Below, piece by piece: positions 18,898 through 27,774 of a DNA stretch of 32,114 bases. The notes below the pieces were generated by a model. That model was not told the DNA's origin and made no database searches. It worked only from the letters and a program-made list of their open reading frames with translations. Position 1 is the stretch's first letter. Every line of letters begins with the position of its first letter. Source of the DNA: Leptolyngbya sp. SIO4C1 (GTDB lineage Bacteria; Cyanobacteriota; Cyanobacteriia; Phormidesmidales; Phormidesmidaceae); assembly GCA_010671975.1 (NCBI GenBank), contig JAAHIA010000001.1, forward strand, positions 1-32,114, read 5' to 3'. The translations under genes were made by a program, and so were the position numbers.

Positions 18898-20106
18898 ATG
18901 GGTCGCGCTGAACGCGTTGTATTAGCCTATTCTGGCGGAGTCGATACGACTGTCTGTATCCCCTATCTCAAAAATGAGTTGGGGGTCAAAGAAGTCATTA
19001 CCTTAGCAGCTGATTTAGGCCAGGGCGATGAGCTAGAGCCGATCCGCAAAAAGGCGCTGAGCGCCGGTGCTGCTGAATCGCTGGTGGTCGATGCGACCAA
19101 AGAGTTTGTCACTGACTATGCGTTTCCTGCCATTCAGGCAAATGCGCTCTATGAAAATCGCTATCCGCTCTCGACGGCGCTGGCGCGGCCGCTGATTGCT
19201 CGACTGCTGGTCGAAGCAGCTGAAAAGTACGGAGCTGATGCGGTGGCGCACGGCTGTACCGGCAAAGGAAACGATCAGGTGCGCTTTGACGTTGCGATCG
19301 CGGCCCTTAACCCTAAGCTGAAAGTGCTCGCCCCGGCCCGCGAATGGGGCATGAGCCGTCCAGAGGCCATTGCCTATGGCGAAAAGTTTGGCCTGAGCTT
19401 CCCAGTCAAGAAGTCGTCGCCCTATAGCATTGACCGCAATCTGCTGGGTCGCAGCATCGAGGCCGGCCCGCTCGAAGATCCCTGGAATGAGCCGCTCGAA
19501 GAAATCTATGTGATGACTAAGGCAATTGCTGATACGCCCGATCAGCCCGACTATGTCGAGATTGGCTTTGAGCAGGGGATTCCCGTCAGCCTAGGGGGGC
19601 AAAAGCTGAGTCCCGTTGAGCTGATCACACAGCTCAATGCAGCGGTGGGACGCCACGGCATCGGTCGGCTCGACATGATTGAAAACCGCCTGGTCGGCAT
19701 CAAGTCGCGCGAAATCTATGAAACTCCGGCGCTGCTGGTGCTGATTGCAGCTCACCGCGACCTAGAGAGTCTGACGCTCACGGCCGATGTCACCCACTAC
19801 AAGCGCGGCATTGAGCAGACCTACAGTGAGCTGGTCTACAACGGGCTGTGGTATAGCCCACTGAAGGCAGCTTTGGATGCGTTTGTTACCCAAACCCAGA
19901 CGCGCGTCACAGGCACGGTGCGCCTCAAGCTCTTTAAGGGCAGCGCCACAGTGGTAGGGCGCAAATCGGCTAATACGCTCTACTCAGATGCACTCTCAAC
20001 CTATGGGGCAGACGATCAGTTTGACCATCAGGCGGCCGAGGGCTTTATCTACGTTTGGGGGCTGCCAACGCGCGTCTGGGCTGAAAAAACCCGCGCCTCT
20101 TCCTAA
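18898..20106 (+). CDS. argG: Argininosuccinate synthase
   Basis: [52 protein letters not shown]. Confidence 0.97.
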   Translation: MGRAERVVLAYSGGVDTTVCIPYLKNELGVKEVITLAADLGQGDELEPIRKKALSAGAAESLVVDATKEFVTDYAFPAIQANALYENRYPLSTALARPLIARLLVEAAEKYGADAVAHGCTGKGNDQVRFDVAIAALNPKLKVLAPAREWGMSRPEAIAYGEKFGLSFPVKKSSPYSIDRNLLGRSIEAGPLEDPWNEPLEEIYVMTKAIADTPDQPDYVEIGFEQGIPVSLGGQKLSPVELITQLNAAVGRHGIGRLDMIENRLVGIKSREIYETPALLVLIAAHRDLESLTLTADVTHYKRGIEQTYSELVYNGLWYSPLKAALDAFVTQTQTRVTGTVRLKLFKGSATVVGRKSANTLYSDALSTYGADDQFDHQAAEGFIYVWGLPTRVWAEKTRASS

Positions 20107-20135
20107 AAGATAGGACCCACGCCGCTCAAGCCGCT

Positions 20136-20176
20136 CCGTCAGGTAAGCATGCTGAGCCTGCCTGACGGGGTTTGGT
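20136..20176 (+). terminator. Rho-independent terminator-like hairpin after argG
   Basis: ccgtcagg...cctgacgg 8-bp stem followed by ggtttggttt. Confidence 0.5.
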
Positions 20177-20188
20177 TTGACAAGTAGC

Positions 20189-21661
20189 CTATCTGCTGTG
20201 CCTAAACCAAAACGCAATCAGATCGCTCAGCCAGTGCATTTCATCTGGGTCTAGGGCGAGCGCCTTTGCCGAGAGACGATAGTTGAGCTGGCGGCTGCGC
20301 GTGCGGTTGCGCTTTAGCAGCAGGTACAAATTTGAGGCATCCGGCTTGAAGATGATGTCGTAAATGTCCTGCTTGCGCGCGTTGACCACAAACTCAAGCG
20401 GCTGCGCCGGCGTATCGTAGCTGACTAACAAAATGTCTGGTTCTAGCTGAATTCGCGCGCTGCGCTTGAGCTGTTGCAGCAGCTTTAGCAGCCCGCGCCC
20501 GACTGCGATCGCGCTAGCCATGAGCAGACCGGCGAGGCAGCCGTAGCGCCACAGCGCGCTGACTGACGCTAGCGATAGCTGAACCAGTCCATAGCTGCTG
20601 CCGCCAAGCCCGATTAGCCCAACTAAGGTCAGCTTCAGGGCGCGATAAACAGCAGGCCACTGTAGCGCCAGCGAGGGGATTAAGACTTCTAGCGCGCGAT
20701 CGCGCTCAATCAGCTGCACTTTAGACCCAAACGGTTTGAGCGAGGCAAATAGCTGAATCTGCTGTCGAAAGCGAGTGGCTAGCGTTGCGTAAACAACTGA
20801 TGCCGGCCCCCGTCTGGCAAAAACCTCTTCTGCTCGGGCAAGCATTTGCAGCGCCTCCTGCGCGGACGCTGGTCGTCTCTCCTGACGCGGCTCGCTCAGC
20901 CATCGCAGCCAGCGTTTGAAGGGTCGGCTAAAGTCTCCTAGCTCTTGAGCAAACAGAATCTTGAGCCCCTGATGCGGCAGCTCAGTCGGATGATAGCCCG
21001 TCGCCAGGTGAATCAGCGTCATGCCCAAACAGTACATGTCTGAAGCAGGAACGGCGCGCCCGCCTAGCTGCTCAGGCGGACGATAGCCTTCTGTACCAGC
21101 AATCATCAGGACATGTGCAGGTTCGGCTGCTGCCTGCACCAGGCCAAAGTCAACTAGATAGACCTGCCCAACGTCGTGAGCTCGATCTGCCAAGACGAGA
21201 TTGCTCGGCTTGAGGTCGCGATGAATTAGGGCTGGCTGACGCTGGTGTAAGTAGCACAAAATCTCAAGTATCTGCTGAGCCAGCTGGGTCAGCTCAGCTT
21301 CATTGAAGCGTCTTCCGTGCCTGATTTGCTGGTAGAGGGACTCTCCTTCAATGTAGCTTTGCACCAGCATCAGGCCGCGATAATGGGCCGTCTGTAGCGC
21401 AAAGTCATCGAGATACCGAGGAATTGCAGGATGACTGAGTGACTTAAGTACCCGAATCTCTCGTTGAAAACGCCGTATATCGGCTGACTGGACCGGCTCA
21501 TCAAAGCAGAGATATTTAAGAATGACCCGCTGCTGCGCCTGATGGTCATACCCTAGCAGCGTTTGACGCCCCAAGCGAGTGCCCAGCGTCTGCTGAATGG
21601 CATAGCGATCTTGCAAAAGACGATCTGTTTTGGGTCTGGGCTGGTCGTAAACCATCGGCAA
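20189..21661 (-). CDS. Serine/threonine protein kinase with C-terminal TM segments
   Basis: LIHRDLKPSNLVL, YLVDFGLVQ, GTEGYRPPEQLGG, then hydrophobic segments. Confidence 0.92.
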   Translation of the reverse strand: MPMVYDQPRPKTDRLLQDRYAIQQTLGTRLGRQTLLGYDHQAQQRVILKYLCFDEPVQSADIRRFQREIRVLKSLSHPAIPRYLDDFALQTAHYRGLMLVQSYIEGESLYQQIRHGRRFNEAELTQLAQQILEILCYLHQRQPALIHRDLKPSNLVLADRAHDVGQVYLVDFGLVQAAAEPAHVLMIAGTEGYRPPEQLGGRAVPASDMYCLGMTLIHLATGYHPTELPHQGLKILFAQELGDFSRPFKRWLRWLSEPRQERRPASAQEALQMLARAEEVFARRGPASVVYATLATRFRQQIQLFASLKPFGSKVQLIERDRALEVLIPSLALQWPAVYRALKLTLVGLIGLGGSSYGLVQLSLASVSALWRYGCLAGLLMASAIAVGRGLLKLLQQLKRSARIQLEPDILLVSYDTPAQPLEFVVNARKQDIYDIIFKPDASNLYLLLKRNRTRSRQLNYRLSAKALALDPDEMHWLSDLIAFWFRHSR

Positions 21662-21833
21662 ACAGAAAAGCGATTGTTCTAGTTTGAGAATGCCCAGGCG
21701 GCGATGCTTAGACTCGAAGGCCCAGAGAAATTTGAATCACCCTAGCGCAAGTCAGCCGTTCCGAAATCTGGTCTGACTTTGCTGGAGCAGAGCAAAGATG
21801 CACCTATGCTTAGCAATAGCTAGGGAGTGAGTC

Positions 21834-22841
21834 ATGCAGCTCAATATTCAGCTTGATCTATCTTCTGAACAAGTGCAGCATCAGCTGCTGGCCGGGCTAG
21901 ATAGCTGGGTCAGGCTGGGGCTGCTATCAGAGTCGCAAATTCGCGAGCTAGCAGCTACTCTCAGTGAGCCGGTACCAGCCGTGCAGCCAGCCGCGCCGAT
22001 GACCGACTTTGTCAGCACTACACCAGCAGACGAGGCAGCTGAAGACTCTTCTGAAGATTTATTTGAACCTGTTCGAGCAGCGTTTAGCTGGCTGTCGCTG
22101 CGATCGCTGCTAGATGAAATCAGCGTCATCTGGCTGCTGTTCTTGGGCGTGTTTCTGGTTGTGGTTTCCTCGGGGGTGTTAGCGGCTAGCCAATGGCAGT
22201 CTTTCTCACCCGTTGGGCAGTATGCCATTTTGTTCACCTACACACTGGCCTTTTGGGGCGCGAGCGTCTGGGCGCAGCGGCAGGCGCACTTGCAGGCAAC
22301 CAGTAGAATGCTGGCACTGACAGCGCTACTGCTGATTCCCGTCAACTTTTGGATGATAGATGCGCTGAGCGTTTTGAGCTCTCTGCTGGGCTTGGGGCTT
22401 GGCGGTTTAGCTGCGATAGTGCTCACGGGTCTGCCGTTTAAGCTGCTGACGCATCGCTCTAATACGCTCAATCTAGTGGGCCTGAGCTGGCTGCACTGGG
22501 GCTGGGGCTGGCTGAGCTGGCCGCTGATTGCGACTTACCTGGGCACGGTAGGTACAGCGGCTAATCTCACCTATCAAGATCGCTATCAAGATCAACGCTC
22601 GGGGTCAGCAGAGGTAGCAGCGCCTTCCTCCTCACCCGCGCTGTCGTTTGACGGGCTGACGGTCGCGCTGGCAGTTTTGATCTTGCTGGTGCGCAGCTTG
22701 CTAATTGTGCAGGTGCCGCCGCACCAGCTGGGTCTGGCCGCCGGGCTGTGCGGCTGGCTGCTGGTTTGGCTGACTCGCCATCAGCCGGCGCAGGCGGTCT
22801 GGGGCCTGCTAGAGCAGCGGTGCGGCTGTGCAACAGCCTGA
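21834..22841 (+). pseudogene. Multi-TM protein (DUF2157-like N-terminus), apparently truncated at the breakpoint
   Basis: Acidic N-terminus (QLLAGLDSWVRLGLLSESQIRELAATL) followed by many TM segments. The reading frame ends with QRCGCATA, encoded by the inverted cphA-derived 39-mer. Confidence 0.6.
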
Positions 22842-22846
22842 TAGAT
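22808..22846 (+). repeat. 39-bp perfect inverted repeat, copy 1 (at the gene-truncation junction)
   Basis: gctagagcagcggtgcggctgtgcaacagcctgatagat is the exact reverse complement of 23018-23056. Confidence 0.97.
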
Positions 22847-23017
22847 GCCCTGGCCGAACTGAATCATGGCTCTTGCTCGCAGCGGCATCCAAGGAATGCC
22901 GCGATTTTCAGCTTCTTTGACCAGCGTTTCAGTGCTAGGCCCTAGCGAGGCCTCTGCTGCTAGATCTTGCAGGTCGCTGAGATCTTGAGCCAGCTCGCTG
23001 TCTGGATAGCGTCCGGT

Positions 23018-23056
23018 ATCTATCAGGCTGTTGCACAGCCGCACCGCTGCTCTAGC
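23018..23056 (-). repeat. 39-bp perfect inverted repeat, copy 2 (inside cphA codons ~126-138)
   Basis: atctatcaggctgttgcacagccgcaccgctgctctagc, encoding ARAAVRLCNSLID on the minus strand. 171-bp spacer to copy 1. Confidence 0.97.
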
Positions 23057-23677
23057 TGCATAGCGCCCGGCTTGCTCATTGCAATATTCGAAGACGACCT
23101 GGTAGACGCCTGACTCAGCCGTAGCCTGGGTCCGGCCAAAGCTCACCTCCATGCCGGCTAGCGTTTGCAGCTCTAAAGCTACATGCTCAACGACATGCCC
23201 TAAGTAGGTGCCGGCGCGAACCCGCTCCAAGAAAGTTTCAGCTCGATCGGCTGAGCAGTAGTGATCCCCTAGACTTGGCAATGCTTCAACCAGCCCCTCA
23301 TAAAAGTCAGGAATTTTATTTGAGGGGCGATCTTCTAGATCGGCTAGATCTAAGCGAATCACAATCAGGTTGCAATGTTCGATGCTCCAATAGTTCGGGC
23401 CTCTGAGGGTGAGCGTCTTAAGGATCTTCATAGTCGAGAAGTCTAGATGGAGAGGTCTAGGAAAAGGAACGTGAGCAGGCGTTACCGGCTGGGGTCAGCT
23501 GAGCAGCGCAGCAGTCAGTGCAAGCAGGCCAATAAAAGCGGCTAGACATTGAAAGTTTAGAAGTTTCAGCCGCTAAAAATAGCAGCCCTAGTCTTTTAGG
23601 GTATCTCGAGACTTGCTTTAGATCTCATTTTCCCAAAGCATGAAATCGCGATTTGCTCAGCGTGAACGCCAAAAAGA

Positions 23678-24535
23678 TCAGCTAGATGCTGGCGAATGTA
23701 GCAGCTGCTGCTGCTTGAGATCGTAACGATCGCCATGAACCAGGATGTGAACTTTCAAATTGTGAATGCAGAGGGGATCGCTAGCACCAACGGCGCGCTG
23801 ATTGGTATGAGAGACCTGCGTTGGATCAATGACGGTAACGGTGCCTTTGCCAATCACTTGAAAGACGCTGCTGCTAGAAAAGCAGGTGCAAGTGTCTTCG
23901 TCGATGCCGATACCGATGCGGTCGGGCTGTATTGCGATCGCGCTCATCAGCCGGGCCATGCGATTGCGATTTTGAAAATGCTGATCGACAATCACCTCGG
24001 GTAGGATACCAAGCCCTGTGGCCATATCGACTAGCGAGCGATTGGGCGATTCACCACTGCCGCCGCCGGCAATCATATGCTCCCCCATCACGGCTGCACC
24101 GGCGCTGGTACCGGCCAGCGCAATGTCGCCTGCCTGTGCTCGGCGGCGAATGTTGTCAATCACTGGGGTATCTGCTAACAGTCCGCAGAGGCGCACCTGA
24201 TCGCCGCCGGTCATAAAAACGCCGGTACAGTCCTCCAAGTAGGTTTGCCAAAGTGAGTCCTCACCCTGGGAGCGCTCGCGAATGTCTAGAATGACGATAG
24301 ACTTTGCGCCCATATCTTCAAAGATGCGTCGATAGCGATCGGCCGTAGCAACAGGCTCGCGCGACGCGCTGGGAATGATGGCAATGCGGGCATCGCGACC
24401 GCCGCTGGCATCAAAAAACGCGTATAAAATTTCGCGCCCGTGAACTTTGTCTTCAGCACCGCCAATAACTAAAACCGATGTGTGGGGGGAAGGCGTCATC
24501 CTCTCCTCAGCTTGTCGAAACTCTACTTGTTGCAT
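23678..24535 (-). CDS. cphB: Cyanophycinase
   Basis: VLVIGGAEDKVHGREILYAFFDASGG, GVFMTGGDQVRLCGLL, ALAGTSAGAAVMGEHMIAGG (nucleophile GTSAG), DQHFQNRNRMARL. Confidence 0.95.
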   Translation of the reverse strand: MQQVEFRQAEERMTPSPHTSVLVIGGAEDKVHGREILYAFFDASGGRDARIAIIPSASREPVATADRYRRIFEDMGAKSIVILDIRERSQGEDSLWQTYLEDCTGVFMTGGDQVRLCGLLADTPVIDNIRRRAQAGDIALAGTSAGAAVMGEHMIAGGGSGESPNRSLVDMATGLGILPEVIVDQHFQNRNRMARLMSAIAIQPDRIGIGIDEDTCTCFSSSSVFQVIGKGTVTVIDPTQVSHTNQRAVGASDPLCIHNLKVHILVHGDRYDLKQQQLLHSPASS

Positions 24536-24728
24536 GATAAATGGTTAGGTTTCTACGCCCTAGCGTTGGTTGGGTTGGGTGATCCAGTAGGTGATCAAAC
24601 GCGTAGGCCAATGGACGTGTGTCTTATTCTCGCTGAAGGCGGGCAGAGGACCAAACTCTGCTATTGCTAGGTCTAGTTAAGTCTTCAAATTTAACCGCTC
24701 GATCGTCTGTATCAGGAGCCACTTCTCG

Positions 24729-25430
24729 GTGCGATTCGATATTGTTACGCTATTCCCAGATTTTTTTAGCTCACCGCTGCGCTCTGGCTTGCTCGGTAAG
24801 GCGCTAGACAAGCAAATTGCCACGGTGCAGCTCACCAACCCGCGCGACTTTACCACAGACAAGCACCGCAAGGTCGACGATCAGCCCTACGGCGGCGGCG
24901 TTGGCATGGTAATGAAGCCAGAGCCGATTGTCGCAGCGGTTGAGTCGCTACCGCTGCTGCCGCGCCGGCAGGTGCTGCTGACGACGCCACAGGGGCAGGT
25001 GATGACGCAGGCGCTATTTCGAGACTGGGCCATCAGCTACGATCAGCTGATCGTGCTCTGCGGTCACTACGAAGGCATCGATGAGCGGGTGCTTAATATC
25101 GTCGATTGCGAAATTTCGCTCGGGGATTTTGTGCTGACCGGTGGCGAAATTCCGGCGCTGACGCTCTTGAATGGCGTAATCCGGCTTTTGCCAGGCACGG
25201 TGGGAAAGCCCGAGTCGATCTTATGCGACAGCTTTGAAGCGGGGCTGCTAGACTACCCTCACTACACCCGTCCGCCTGAGTTTCGCGGTTGGCTGGTGCC
25301 GGCGATTTTGCGCTCTGGCAACCATGCGGCGATTGCGGCCTGGCGTCGAGCGCAGATGATTGAGCGGACCAAGCAGCGCCGCCCCGATCTGTATGAAAAG
25401 TGGCGATCGCAATCAGAACCTGAACCCTAA
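24729..25430 (+). CDS. trmD: tRNA (guanine-N1)-methyltransferase
   Basis: RFDIVTLFPDFFSSPLRSGLLGKAL, DDQPYGGGVGMVMKPEPI, LCGHYEGIDERV, SLGDFVLTGGEIPA. GTG start. Confidence 0.97.
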   Translation: MRFDIVTLFPDFFSSPLRSGLLGKALDKQIATVQLTNPRDFTTDKHRKVDDQPYGGGVGMVMKPEPIVAAVESLPLLPRRQVLLTTPQGQVMTQALFRDWAISYDQLIVLCGHYEGIDERVLNIVDCEISLGDFVLTGGEIPALTLLNGVIRLLPGTVGKPESILCDSFEAGLLDYPHYTRPPEFRGWLVPAILRSGNHAAIAAWRRAQMIERTKQRRPDLYEKWRSQSEPEP

Positions 25431-25468
25431 ACCCGCTATGCTAGCCAGAGAGCTGACCTTCTCTGCGC

Positions 25469-25960
25469 GTGGACATGGACATTCGGATTGGCAACGGCTA
25501 CGACATGCATCGACTGGCACCCGCGCGATCGCTGATTCTAGGGGGCGTCACCATTCCGCATGAGCTAGGGCTAGCCGGCCACAGCGACGCCGACGTGCTA
25601 ACCCACGCCATTATGGATGCTATGCTCGGTGCGCTTAGCCTTGGCGATATTGGCCACTATTTTCCCCCGAACGATCCGCAGTGGGCCGGTGCCGATAGCC
25701 TGGTCTTGCTCGATCAGGTAAACCAGCTGATTACGGCCAGCGGCTGGGCAATTGGCAACCTAGACAGCGTGATTGTGGCTGAGCGACCCAAGCTGAAGCC
25801 GCACATTAAGGCGATGCGATCGCAGCTGGCCGAGCGGCTGAGCCTAGCGCCCGATCAGGTGGGCATCAAAGCCACCACCAATGAAAAGCTAGGCCCCACC
25901 GGCCGAGAAGAAGGCATTGCCGCCTACGCCGTAGTATTGCTAAAAAAATCGCCTAGCTAG
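25469..25960 (+). CDS. ispF: 2-C-methyl-D-erythritol 2,4-cyclodiphosphate synthase
   Basis: [69 protein letters not shown]. Start 25469 or 25475. Confidence 0.97.
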   Translation: MDMDIRIGNGYDMHRLAPARSLILGGVTIPHELGLAGHSDADVLTHAIMDAMLGALSLGDIGHYFPPNDPQWAGADSLVLLDQVNQLITASGWAIGNLDSVIVAERPKLKPHIKAMRSQLAERLSLAPDQVGIKATTNEKLGPTGREEGIAAYAVVLLKKSPS

Positions 25961-25977
25961 CCAAGCAATCAATATTT

Positions 25978-26310
25978 TTACAGTTGATATTGGCTAAAAG
26001 ACTGCAGCCCAATCACTTTTCTAACAGAAAAAAGACGCCTAGCAATTTTGCGCCGGGCGTAGTAAGCTGAGCTCAAAGCTATTGCAGCCCAAAGCGTTGT
26101 CGTTTCGGCGATGGAAGTTATTAAACGTAAGGTTGGCTGATTAAATTGCTCGCAAAATTGTAAAAAAGTCTTCCGAGATACGTAATTTTGCTGAGATTCT
26201 TTATACGATCTTAAAAGTTGTTCTGAAACGTAAGGAAAATCCTTGTGCTGATTTGAAGTGTCTGTAAAGACGAGAGGATACTTCGAGTAGGGTCGAGGAA
26301 GATTTCGCAA
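25978..26310 (-). CDS. Hypothetical ORF in a locally AT-rich stretch
   Basis: 110-aa ORF with TTG start and no recognisable motif. Composition differs from neighbouring genes. Confidence 0.25.
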   Translation of the reverse strand: MRNLPRPYSKYPLVFTDTSNQHKDFPYVSEQLLRSYKESQQNYVSRKTFLQFCEQFNQPTLRLITSIAETTTLWAAIALSSAYYARRKIARRLFSVRKVIGLQSFSQYQL

Positions 26311-26416
26311 GCTGAGTCTCGCTTACTGGCACCAGTTTCGGATCCTTTCTTATAGACATCAGTGATTGGAATCATCCTTCCAAACTTGAACAAGTGTGGA
26401 TGTAGAGGTGATAGTA

Positions 26417-26794
26417 ATGGGTGTAATCAGCCAAGTAGTAACATCAACAATTTCTGCTGCAGCTAGCTGTCGGTCAGCTGCAGATCAGTCAACCTCTGGA
26501 TCGCCAGTTCGCTGGTTCAAAACGCTGCCGCCTGAGCGCATTGGGCTGCAGGGTGAGTACGACTACAACGGTCTAGCAAAGCGAGTTTATCAGCAGCTGC
26601 ACGAGGCCTTAGGCGCCGCTGCTGCTAGACGGCTCAAGGTTCGTCAGCGCGGTCGCGTCATTTTGCTGAGCGGCTATGTCGCATCGCCTGAGCGGCTGGC
26701 GCAGATTGAGCAAATTGCGCTGCAGCTAGAAGGGGCCGACGCCATTGAAACCTACGCTGTGATGATTGACAGCTGGACGGCGGCATCGGCCTAG
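26417..26794 (+). CDS. BON domain-like hypothetical protein
   Basis: C-terminal RVYQQLHEALGAAAARRLKVRQRGRVILLSGYVASPERLAQIEQIALQLEGADAIETYAVMID resembles a BON fold (V-L-G-V, two-helix spacing). Confidence 0.65.
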   Translation: MGVISQVVTSTISAAASCRSAADQSTSGSPVRWFKTLPPERIGLQGEYDYNGLAKRVYQQLHEALGAAAARRLKVRQRGRVILLSGYVASPERLAQIEQIALQLEGADAIETYAVMIDSWTAASA

Positions 26795-26818
26795 GTCAGA
26801 GCGGGCAGCCAGCAGTAG

Positions 26819-27703
26819 TCAAGACAGCGGTTCGGGCACGTCGGTCGAAAACCACAGCCGAATCAGAGACAGGGTCAAAATAATCAGGAACAGCACCAGG
26901 CCGATGGTGCAGGCATAGCTCATCTCCAGGTCTTGGAAAGCTTGCTCATAGACGTAGTAGACCACGGTTTTAGTGCTGTTACGAGGCTGTCCCTGCGTCA
27001 TGATGAAGACTTCCTCAAAAACCTTAGTGGCTGAGATAGCTGAAATCACCGCCACAAGAAACAGGTAGGGACGCATGAGCGGCACCGTCACATCCCAATG
27101 CTTTCGCCAGCCGTCTGAGCCGTCAATGGCAGCCGCTTCGTAAAGCTCGGGCGGAATGCTTTGCAGCCCGGCTAGGTAAATCACCATGTAGTAGCCAAGC
27201 CCCTTCCAAACGGTGACGGCCATGACGCTAAACAGCGCAATCTGCGGACTGGTCAGCCAGGGAATGCGAACCGGCTGGCCGCTGAGGCTCTGCAGCAGCT
27301 GATTAAATAGGCCGGTTTCAGCATAGAGCCAGCGCCAGGCAATGCCAGCCACCACCATCGAAATGACCACTGGCGTATAGTAGGCGACGCGAAACCAGCG
27401 AATGCCGCGCAGCTTTTGGTTAGCCAGAATGGCTAACGCCAGCGGTGCGATCGCCAGCACCGGCACCACCCCTACCAAATAGATCAGCGTGTTGCCCAGC
27501 GTTTTCCAAAAGACATCGTCTCGCAGCAGCAGCTGAAAATTTTCTAGCCCCACCCAGGTCGGCGGCTGCGTGATGTCGTAGCCATATTCTGTAAAGCTGA
27601 GGTAAAACGCCTGCAGCGCCGGCCAAAAAACCGTCAGCGCCAGCACAGCTAGCGCCGGTGCGAGAAAAAAGTAGGGCGTTAGCAAAGAGCGAAGCGGCTT
27701 CAT
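26819..27703 (-). CDS. Sugar-type ABC transporter permease (MalF/UgpA family)
   Basis: Six-TM permease; EAAAIDGSDGWRKHWDVTVPLMRPYLF matches the EAA loop. Confidence 0.92.
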   Translation of the reverse strand: MKPLRSLLTPYFFLAPALAVLALTVFWPALQAFYLSFTEYGYDITQPPTWVGLENFQLLLRDDVFWKTLGNTLIYLVGVVPVLAIAPLALAILANQKLRGIRWFRVAYYTPVVISMVVAGIAWRWLYAETGLFNQLLQSLSGQPVRIPWLTSPQIALFSVMAVTVWKGLGYYMVIYLAGLQSIPPELYEAAAIDGSDGWRKHWDVTVPLMRPYLFLVAVISAISATKVFEEVFIMTQGQPRNSTKTVVYYVYEQAFQDLEMSYACTIGLVLFLIILTLSLIRLWFSTDVPEPLS

Positions 27704-27774
27704 TGGTAAGGCATAAAAGTAGAGTCTAGGCAGCTGAGAAATACCAGCGGTTTAAAGCTTGACGCAGCGCTAGG

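Larger units (their letters stand above)
22781..23431 (-). pseudogene. cphA: Cyanophycin synthetase, N-terminal ~198 residues only (truncated)
   Basis: MKILKTLTLRGPNYWSIEHCNLIVIRLDL...VVEHVALELQTLAGM...GVYQVVFEYCNEQAGRYAARAAVRLCNSLIDTGRYP...ASLGPSTETLVKEAENRGIPWMPL matches the CphA N-terminus. The ATP-grasp and Mur-ligase-like domains are absent; the ORF ends in a non-native 18-aa tail. Confidence 0.88.

Noticed and set aside
22748-22945. Plus-strand ORF containing GPARAAVRLCNSLIDALAEL, resembling CphA
   Set aside because: Not a second cphA copy. The similarity comes only from the 39-bp inverted repeat; the rest is out-of-frame or antisense sequence.
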